Under the pieces are notes generated by a model, which saw only the letters and a program-made list of their open reading frames with translations, did not search any database and was not told the origin of the DNA. Below, one piece after another: positions 1 through 6,400 of a DNA stretch of 6,789 nt. The position numbers and the translations under genes were made by a program. The stretch is from a bacterium (GTDB lineage Bacteria; JAMCPX01), in contig JAKAHI010000070.1 in NCBI GenBank assembly GCA_021815065.1, positions 1 to 6,789 on the forward strand, given 5' to 3'. Positions within the stretch are counted from its first letter, which is position 1. Each line of letters starts with the position of its first letter.

Positions 1-846
1 GCCGAACAGTTTAACGTCAAAAACCAGCCTGAGCTTTTTGATAAACTCTTCTTCCGTATGGGGAACTTCATGAACTATCCTGTGGGTCGGGAGAATGACA
101 AGCCCCTGATCGCTTATATTGGTAAAATATGCGAGCACATAATTATAGCTCGCCTGTTCATTTTTGCCGTGCAGTGAAAACATGTAATCCCTGTACCGTA
201 TCGCCGTCTCGTACCGGTGGTGTCCGTCGGCAATATACACGCGCTGATCCGAGAGTAACTTTTGTACCGTGTTTATAATCTTTTCATCCGTGATTCTATA
301 GAAGAAATGCTCTTCATCCCCTTCTTTGATGTGAGCAATCAGCGTATGGATTGCGGGACTTATCGTAATACATTCGACGCACCGTTTCTCATCATCGTAC
401 AGTACAAAGATCGGCGACATGTTGCCTTCGCACGCCTTCATCAGTTCGAACCGGTCTTCTTTTGGTTTCGAAAGTGTTTTCTCGTGTGTATAAATATCGC
501 TTTCCAGTCTCATCAGGGTCACAAACCCATGCCGCTCATAGGCCTTACCGTGGATAGTGAATTTCTGCACATAGAGGTAAATAGAAGGGGCGCTGTCCCT
601 GATCAGTACGTCGGACTGCGTCCATTCGTCTATAAACTTCCTGGCACGCGTATACCGGTTGTTTTTTTCGTTGTCGTCCTCGTGTTGTTTGCCGAGTATG
701 AGCCTTATGGTGTTGTACGGGTGTTTTTTATACAGCATCTCCTGCTGCGCCTCGTTAATAACATCATACGGCGGGGCTACTACCACGGATGGATCAACAA
801 GCTTACTGTTATACCGTGTTCCTTTAAATGGTTTTATTTCTGTCAT
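1..846 (-). CDS. DUF1015-family protein (COG4198-like), C-terminus cut off by window edge
   Basis: The first 282 codons of this gene are visible and stay open to the left edge; family members are usually about 400-430 residues, so roughly two thirds is here. Seen: an APPYDVI motif near residues 24-30, HEKTLSKPKEDRFELMKA around 121-138 followed by NMSPIF (142-147), and the hallmark ADGHHRYETA at 206-215. These match the DUF1015 family, which has no established biochemical role; the conserved His/Arg cluster suggests a nucleotide or phosphate-handling enzyme, but that is only inference. The ATG at 844-846 is chosen because an AAAGG ribosome-binding site lies seven bases upstream (854-858) and the family's N-terminal 'I.PF.G.R' pattern begins right after it. 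The first 23 bases overlap the end of tsaC in another frame, so the two are probably translated in a coupled way. No signal peptide or membrane helix is seen; likely cytoplasmic. Confidence 0.9.
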   Translation of the reverse strand, partial: MTEIKPFKGTRYNSKLVDPSVVVAPPYDVINEAQQEMLYKKHPYNTIRLILGKQHEDDNEKNNRYTRARKFIDEWTQSDVLIRDSAPSIYLYVQKFTIHGKAYERHGFVTLMRLESDIYTHEKTLSKPKEDRFELMKACEGNMSPIFVLYDDEKRCVECITISPAIHTLIAHIKEGDEEHFFYRITDEKIINTVQKLLSDQRVYIADGHHRYETAIRYRDYMFSLHGKNEQASYNYVLAYFTNISDQGLVILPTHRIVHEVPHTEEEFIKKLRLVFDVKLFG

Positions 847-1465
847 ATAACAACCTTTCTATGGAAGTTTTGTTTACTGCTCCTTCCCTTATATACACAA
901 TTCCCTTTTCCGCAACATCAATTACCGTAGAAGGAATACTGTTTATTCTACCCCCGTCAATTATAAGGTCAACCTTATCGGTAATAAATGTCGGTATGTC
1001 CTTTATAGCTGCTGCCGGCGCATCGTTCGAGATGTTCGCACTTGTAGAGACAAGGGGATGCCCGTAGACCTGAAAGATGGATGCTACGAGAGGATGCGGA
1101 GACTGCCGCACGCCGATTCTGCCCGTACCGCCGGTCAATAGGTTACTGATACCCGGCTTTGCCTTGAATATCATGGTAAGGGGACCGGGCCAGAATGCCT
1201 CGATGAGCCGCCGGGCAAGCGGTGTAATTCCAACGGCAAGTTCCTGCAGCATGCTCACATCCTTGATCAGGAGTATGAGAGGTTTGTTCTGCGGACGCTG
1301 CTTTATCTCAAAGACCCTGCCTACCGCGGTCTCATTGAATGCATCGCATCCTATGCCGTAAATTGTTTCCGTGGGATAAATGAAGAGTTTACCCGATCCA
1401 AGATAATCGGTTATAAGCCGGCGTTCGTCGTTATCCTTAAATGTCCCGTTGAATCTGATAAGCAA
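824..1465 (-). CDS. tsaC: L-threonylcarbamoyladenylate synthase (TsaC/YrdC/Sua5 family)
   Basis: This enzyme condenses L-threonine, bicarbonate and ATP to threonylcarbamoyl-AMP, the donor that TsaB/TsaD/TsaE use to make t6A at position 37 of ANN-decoding tRNAs in the cytoplasm. Seen in the 213 residues: YPTET (30-34), the KxR element EIKQRP (53-58) with NKPL (60-63), WPGPLT (92-97), TGRIGVR (114-120), STSANIS (140-146), PSTVID (178-183) and REGA (193-196), all typical YrdC-fold nucleotide and threonine binding motifs. The length fits the short TsaC form; the extra C-terminal Sua5 domain is absent. The start is TTG (1463-1465): the frame is closed by a stop four codons upstream, with only ATA as another candidate between, and no ATG precedes YPTET. 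It begins two bases after the purE stop, without a clear Shine-Dalgarno, so it probably depends on ribosomes finishing purE. The end overlaps the next gene by 23 bases. Confidence 0.95.
   Translation of the reverse strand: MLIRFNGTFKDNDERRLITDYLGSGKLFIYPTETIYGIGCDAFNETAVGRVFEIKQRPQNKPLILLIKDVSMLQELAVGITPLARRLIEAFWPGPLTMIFKAKPGISNLLTGGTGRIGVRQSPHPLVASIFQVYGHPLVSTSANISNDAPAAAIKDIPTFITDKVDLIIDGGRINSIPSTVIDVAEKGIVYIREGAVNKTSIERLLYDRNKTI
854..858 (-). promoter_or_regulatory. ribosome-binding site of the DUF1015 gene
   Basis: AAAGG on the minus strand, seven bases before the ATG at 844-846. It lies within the last codons of tsaC and is the clearest Shine-Dalgarno of the three downstream genes; it decides the start of the DUF1015 gene despite the overlap. 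Confidence 0.6.
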
Positions 1466-1467
1466 GG

Positions 1468-1947
1468 CTATTTTTTATCTGCAACACTCTTGGAAAAGGT
1501 CTTCCTGTAATCGATGAGTTTTTTATGCAGGGAATCATCCTGTAAAGCAAGGATCTCTATGGCCAGCAGGGCTGCATTCTTTGCCCCTGCTTCTCCGATG
1601 GCAACGGTTGCGACGGGGATCCCCCCGGGCATCTGTACGGTTGATAACAGTGCATCCATGCCGGACAGGTAGGATGACGGCAGGGGCACACCTATGACCG
1701 GCAGGAGGGTTTCGGATGCGATTACCCCTGCAAGGTGGGCTGCACCTCCTGCACCTGCTATAATGACGCGATATCCGTTTTCCTTTGCCTTCACCGCAAG
1801 GTCTCTCGTTTTATCGGGCGTCCTGTGGGCCGAAGAGACAACCATGTCATATCCGACAGAGAAACTTTCCAGCACCTTTGCACTCTCCGACATGAACTTC
1901 TCGTCGGAACTGCTTCCCATGACAATCAATACTTTTTTTGTATCCAT
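1468..1947 (-). CDS. purE: N5-carboxyaminoimidazole ribonucleotide mutase (PurE, class I)
   Basis: PurE moves the carboxyl group of N5-CAIR to give CAIR in de novo purine synthesis, in the cytoplasm, usually after the ATP-dependent PurK. PurK is not in this window. Seen in the 159-residue form: GSSSD (11-15), the catalytic SSAHRTP (38-44) with His41 and Arg42, AGAGGAAHLAG (64-74), PVIGVPLPSS (83-92), LSGMDALLS (94-102) and QMPGGIPVATV (105-115). Length and motifs match octameric class I PurE. I place the start at the ATG 1945-1947, because MDTKKVLIVMGSSSD puts beta strand 1 at the usual distance; an in-frame ATG at 1972-1974 would add nine residues unlike the family. Neither start has a recognisable Shine-Dalgarno; the chosen one is preceded by a run of A. 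The stop is followed two bases later by tsaC. It lies 72 bases after the membrane glycosyltransferase gene, so it may have its own promoter. Confidence 0.95.
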   Translation of the reverse strand: MDTKKVLIVMGSSSDEKFMSESAKVLESFSVGYDMVVSSAHRTPDKTRDLAVKAKENGYRVIIAGAGGAAHLAGVIASETLLPVIGVPLPSSYLSGMDALLSTVQMPGGIPVATVAIGEAGAKNAALLAIEILALQDDSLHKKLIDYRKTFSKSVADKK

Positions 1948-1953
1948 ATTTTT

Positions 1954-1982
1954 TTTAAAACATACGTACGGCATTTAATCAA
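1954..1982 (-). promoter_or_regulatory. weak candidate promoter for purE
   Basis: On the minus strand TTGATT (1977-1982) is followed after 17 bases by TTTAAA (1954-1959). Each box matches four of six sigma-70 consensus bases, though the -10 box lacks the usually conserved second-position A. A transcript from it would begin at or next to the purE ATG, giving a leaderless message, which would fit the missing Shine-Dalgarno. The -35 box falls in the loop side of the inverted repeat here. AT-rich intergenic DNA gives such matches by chance, so this is only a candidate. Confidence 0.15.
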
Positions 1983-1999
1983 CTAAATGCTGCGGTATG
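1961..1999. repeat. inverted repeat (hairpin) between glycosyltransferase gene and purE
   Basis: GCATTTA (1971-1977) and TAAATGC (1984-1990) are perfect 7-base complements around a 6-base loop. CATAC (1961-1965) and GTATG (1995-1999) extend the stem across a small internal loop. In the minus-strand transcript the hairpin is followed by UUUU and then a run of A, so it is at best a weak terminator for the upstream gene; nothing T-rich follows on the plus strand. It may instead be a regulatory or mRNA-stabilising structure in front of purE. The pairing is seen directly; function is inferred. Confidence 0.45.
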
Positions 2000-2019
2000 C
2001 ACTCTGTGAATCAGGAGGG

Positions 2020-3348
2020 TTATTTGATACGTTTTTTGTAATGTTTGCTTGCCACGCTGGTAAAAAGCGATGACAGGGCAAAGGCCGCAATGATAAGCAT
2101 ATACGGCAGTACCGGAAGCCTGAACCTCGGTTCCGCCTCGGGACCCGCGGACACTGCAACAAAATATGCTATGATAAACAACATTATCAAAAGTTCTTTG
2201 ATAAACCCTTCGCCGGCAATGATAAGCATGCCTATTGCAATGAGCAATCCGATGATTATGGTAAATAACAACTGATACATAACAACACTCGACACAATAA
2301 CCGGATCCGACATCAACATGTTCAATGCCTGGTGTATGCTATGACCCTGCCACATAATGCCCAAAAACCTTGGTTTTATATCGGCAAGTTTGAATACGGC
2401 ATAACGTTCCGGCGATAAAAGCATATTGATACTGCCTTTCAGCATTACTTTCAAATAGGAATACGGATGACGTATGATCACACTGACAGCCTTGTCCCTC
2501 AAAAACTGATATTCATTCGCAAGAGAAAGCCCTGATGGGACCGCTTGTTTTAGCCTGTCCTGCACCTCTCTCAACGGCAGATGCTCCATGTCCGAAATGA
2601 CCCCGGCTGCCCTCCAATAATAAAGGTTTATATCCTGGATGGAACAAAAACCTTTATACCGGTCAACGATATAATTCCGTGTAATCCACGGCAGGGCAGT
2701 CAGTCCCGTTATGAGCACAATACCAAGGGCATACTTTATCCTGTCTTTGAATGAAAGCCATGAAACAGATATGTACATAAACGCATATGCAAGCGGCAGA
2801 TAGAGTATAACCGGCCTGAAGTATGCACCAATACCTGCTGTTATTGCGGACATTAAAAGTGCAGTTGTATTTTTATTCTTCAGGGATTTAATAAAGAAGT
2901 AGGTGCTCAGAAGCAGAAAAACAACGAACAGAGTCTCTGATAAAAGCATGTTTGCATAGATAATGCTTACCGGTTCAACGATGGATAGTACAGAAGCGAT
3001 CCGGGCAACCCTTTTCGAAAACAACAATTCCGTGTTCATGTAGAGAAATATTGGGATAAGTCCGGAGAGCACAATCTGTAAAAACAGGGCAATAGCCGGC
3101 TTTACTCCAAAAAGCTTGTACACTGCCGCAAGGTACACAGGATAGCCGGGTGCTCTGCTCAGACCAGGTTCACCTCCATTCGGTGTATAATAACCGTGCT
3201 GCGCTATGTTTACTCCAAGAAGGTTGTACGCATAGGAATCCGCAAGGAAAAACCTGCTGGTATTGTCAAACGTAGAAAAAAAAGGGACAAGCCTTATGCC
3301 TACATACAGCACAAAAACAATAAACAAGAAACCCATATCTTTTTTCAT
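2020..3348 (-). CDS. membrane glycosyltransferase, GT-C fold, GT39 (ArnT/PMT)-like
   Basis: A 442-residue polytopic inner-membrane protein that probably moves a sugar from a polyprenyl-phosphate carrier to a protein, lipid or polysaccharide on the outer face of the membrane. Seen: an N-terminal membrane helix (about 6-23), then an extracytoplasmic loop with Asp37 in LADSYAY, the position of the catalytic acidic residue of GT-C enzymes, and SRAPGYPVYLA (64-74); hydrophobic segments near 85-103, 116-132, 138-154, 163-195, 205-220, 352-377 and 383-400; ETLF (138-141), FRPV (177-180), PWITRNY (220-226) and AEPRFRLPVLPY (405-416) close to the last helix. These are usual landmarks of GT39 relatives. 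The acceptor and sugar cannot be told, so no gene symbol is given. The ATG at 3346-3348 has GGAG ten bases upstream (3359-3362). It follows the surface protease gene after 69 bases, with no obvious terminator between, which suggests co-transcription and an envelope role. A basic tail (KKRIK) probably lies in the cytoplasm. Confidence 0.85.
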   Translation of the reverse strand: MKKDMGFLFIVFVLYVGIRLVPFFSTFDNTSRFFLADSYAYNLLGVNIAQHGYYTPNGGEPGLSRAPGYPVYLAAVYKLFGVKPAIALFLQIVLSGLIPIFLYMNTELLFSKRVARIASVLSIVEPVSIIYANMLLSETLFVVFLLLSTYFFIKSLKNKNTTALLMSAITAGIGAYFRPVILYLPLAYAFMYISVSWLSFKDRIKYALGIVLITGLTALPWITRNYIVDRYKGFCSIQDINLYYWRAAGVISDMEHLPLREVQDRLKQAVPSGLSLANEYQFLRDKAVSVIIRHPYSYLKVMLKGSINMLLSPERYAVFKLADIKPRFLGIMWQGHSIHQALNMLMSDPVIVSSVVMYQLLFTIIIGLLIAIGMLIIAGEGFIKELLIMLFIIAYFVAVSAGPEAEPRFRLPVLPYMLIIAAFALSSLFTSVASKHYKKRIK

Positions 3349-3380
3349 AGTCCATCAACTCCATGATAGTTCTTATGCAT
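3345..3380 (-). CDS. possible 11-codon leader peptide coupled to the glycosyltransferase
   Basis: An ATG at 3378-3380 opens the short frame MHKNYHGVDGL, whose TGA (3345-3347) overlaps the ATG of the glycosyltransferase gene as ATGA. It has its own Shine-Dalgarno-like GAGG (3388-3391) seven bases upstream, better spaced than the GGAG of the main start. The arrangement fits a leader that delivers ribosomes to the downstream start. The peptide has no run of one amino acid, so classical attenuation is not indicated. A frame this short is expected by chance fairly often; comparison with related genomes would decide. Confidence 0.25.
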   Translation of the reverse strand: MHKNYHGVDGL

Positions 3381-3417
3381 TTTTCAACCTCGTTTTCTTA
3401 TTATCGTAATTCTCTTT

Positions 3418-6400
3418 TTATGCCTTTCTCTTTCTTTTTAAAAGTAAAAGGAACAAAACCGGCATTATCCCGATAAGCAGCGAAAGCACGATATCCGAAG
3501 CATGGGTACTGCCCGTGGTATTGCAGGAACATCCGCCGGATGACCCTGAACTGCTGCCCGGTGCCTTCCACAAATATAGGTATCCTTCCCGCGTGGCTGC
3601 AGCAATGGCAAGCCTCCCGTTCCTTACCGGAAGTGTTGTCTGGTAATTACCTGTGTGCCAGAGATCGTGATGAAAGTCCGCCCATTGGACCGCATTCGGT
3701 GCCGACGCATTGCTCTTTGCATCAACATTGCCGACGGCAACGGAAGCGAGGAGCCAGCCGCCGGTGAACTTTGGCCAGCCGGGCGGAATGGTTCCATCTG
3801 CATTCCATGCCCATACTTGATAGCCGGCACTGCCCTCGATAACATCCGGCATACCATTGCCATTGATATCCGCTATTGCCGGATTATTCAGCATCTGCCA
3901 GTCCTCTATATCTCTTGGAAAATTCTGTGCGTATGCATTATTCGTGACATCCCAGACGGAAACAAGGTGATCGAACGGCTCTCTCAGCGAACCGTTAGCC
4001 TGCATATTGACTATGCTCAGACCGACTGCACCATAGGTGAGCTGTATATCACCACCGGAAAGCGAGCCGGCGGACATGTTCGATATCAAGGAGATCTCCT
4101 GTGTTTCGGATGTATCGGCGTTTGCCGGGAATGTTCCCCCTACATGTTGAAACACGCTGCCATCAGGATTGAAAATAACCGGTTCTGACGATATGGGATT
4201 GAATGCGACCTTTAATCCTGGTCCGCTTCCGTAGGAGAATATAACCGGCGATGTGGGGATACCAATACCGATATACGGCAGTATACTGGCATACAGGGCG
4301 TATATCTGTTTCGGCCAGCCCGGTGCATACGTGCCGTCAAGATTCATGACGTAAGCCTGCGTAGCACCCTTGTAAACCTCATTCGTACCCAAAGCGATCT
4401 GGACGCTGCCATTACCGAGTATGTCACCGACAGCAGGCGTCGACAGTATCCTTGTGTACTGCCTGTAGTAGGGAACATTTTTATCGTATACTGCAAAGTC
4501 CGTAATCAATGCCCCTGTTCCATCCCATATATAAACATGCTGGTCTTCTGCTGCAACGATGATATCAAGTCCTTTACTCCCGGCGGAATACAGCACAGGA
4601 GAAGCGAGGATTGCATGGTCAGGAAGGTCATTCTGCGGGTTCGGGGCGCATTGGGGGTCCGTACTTGAATTGCAATTCAATGATAGAAGTACGTTGTTCC
4701 TTAATGTAGTATTGGTAAAAAGATCCGAATAGCCATAGTTGATATGTACCGGAAAGCCCGGCAGCAGGATGCCCTGATTGTCCCACGCATACACGTGTCC
4801 GTCCATCGTAGCTGCAACAATATCCGTTATACCGTTACCGAGCAGATCTCCCACGGCAACGGTACTTAAAATGGCAGCGGATGCCGGTGGAATCGAGCCT
4901 CCTGCATAAGCCGGCGAGGCAAGGTGGTTTGCAGGATTCGACGGATCGAACACATCGAGCGGCTTCGTCGTGAGCGGAAATCCGGGCAATGGGTTGCCGC
5001 TTTTATCGAATCCATAAACCTTTCCGTCTGAACCGCCAACAAGAAGGACATCCTTGCCGGTACCATAGAGATCCGCGAGTACAGGGGATGATTCCAAAGA
5101 TGTACCGAGGTATATCGGATAATGGGGATAAAGGTCAGGGTCATGATGAATAAATATCTCTCTCCTGCCTTCGCCATACAGTCTTGTATCCCCTGTCGAC
5201 AAAACAGGCAGTTCATATTGGTTTTTGTGCTGATTATCGAATACCCGTACCCGTAAGGTAAGTGCATAATCATTCGCACCTCCCTCGGTCCACGTCTCAA
5301 CCTTCGTGATCGGTTGTTCGGATATCGGAAGATTTGCGACATTAATGGTACACAGCTTACCCGAAACCGGGCCTGTTAAACCCTTCTGCTGGCATACGGT
5401 GATAAATGTCGATGGGGTTACACCAATGCCGTATTGTACCTCATAATCGTACGAGCTGGCCCACCGCGCATTTACATAGCCATAAACATCAAGGTCAGGC
5501 GTCGTAACGGGATCAATGGTCTGGAACCAGTTCGGCGCTGTTATATAAGACTCAGGCGGTATTGCGGTTGTGGTAACAGACAGAACTGCCTTGTAAAGAT
5601 TTGCCCTGCCGTAACCAAAGTATTGGTCCCATCCCGGCAGTGATTCGTACAGGGTCGGATCGTAGTTTGAAGAGCCCGGAACGGAATTGGGAATATTGAT
5701 GTCATCCGCAGTAAGGGTCAATATCTGTTTAACCTCGTTTGCCGTGAGAGAAATGCCCTGTGTAAACGCCATGGATTCGACAATTCCGGCCATACCGGAT
5801 GTCTTGCCCGTTGCCTCGGATGAGCAGCTCTTCCCGGGCGTCGAGAGCACGAGATGTGCGCCATAATTTGTACAATTATTGAATGCAAGGAATGAGGTGA
5901 TGGGAGCAGTTGGATGCCCAAGATTGTTCGGTGCTATCGCATGCACCATAATAACATGGTTGCCGCTTGCAGGGTAATTGTGGTGCATGCTGTCCTCGTC
6001 CGCTGCAGATGCGATGATCACAACATTATGGTTGAACGCATAGTCGATTGCCTGCTGGGCAAATGCCGACATATCGATTGTACCGAGCGCCTCCTGAATG
6101 ATCCGTACGCCGCTGTCCGTCGCAAAGAGCACCCCCTCTGCAAAATGGTTTGAATCGGCAACAAAGCTGTCTCCGACCCTTACCGGCATAAACATGCACT
6201 GAGGGCATACGCCCGGGCTTCCAACAGTAGGATCGTTTGCAGGCGCGGACGAATCCTCAGCCTCACCCGTACCATGCCCGAATCCGTTGCTGTCCCAGGG
6301 GTCGTTGTTGTTGTCCCTGAAGTTCCATCCTGCGATGTCCCGTGCATAGCCATCGCCATCCGCGTCAACACCGTCCTGTCCGAAAAGTAAGATCAAATCC

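Noticed and set aside
262..930. 222-codon open frame on the plus strand
   Set aside because: It lies antisense to the DUF1015 gene and the end of tsaC, both with clear family motifs, and its own translation matches nothing I recognise.
1961..1999. Strong intrinsic terminator
   Set aside because: The stem is partly broken and followed by only four T on the minus strand and none on the plus strand, so it is reported as an inverted repeat only.
2013..2019. AGGAGGG on the plus strand as a ribosome-binding site
   Set aside because: No open frame of useful length follows on the plus strand; the downstream DNA is the 3' end of the glycosyltransferase gene.
2020..3348. Naming the glycosyltransferase arnT
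   Set aside because: General GT-C/GT39 landmarks are present, but nothing in the sequence or neighbourhood shows aminoarabinose transfer to lipid A.
3655..4188. 177-codon open frame on the plus strand
   Set aside because: Antisense shadow of the propeller region; no ribosome-binding site or recognisable domain.
3646..5091. Tandem DNA repeat array
   Set aside because: The periodicity is at protein level (propeller blades) with variable spacing and diverged DNA.
4866..5342. 158-codon open frame on the minus strand
   Set aside because: A shifted frame of the protease gene; the composition is rich in Arg and Ser without domain features, and the true frame is continuous here.
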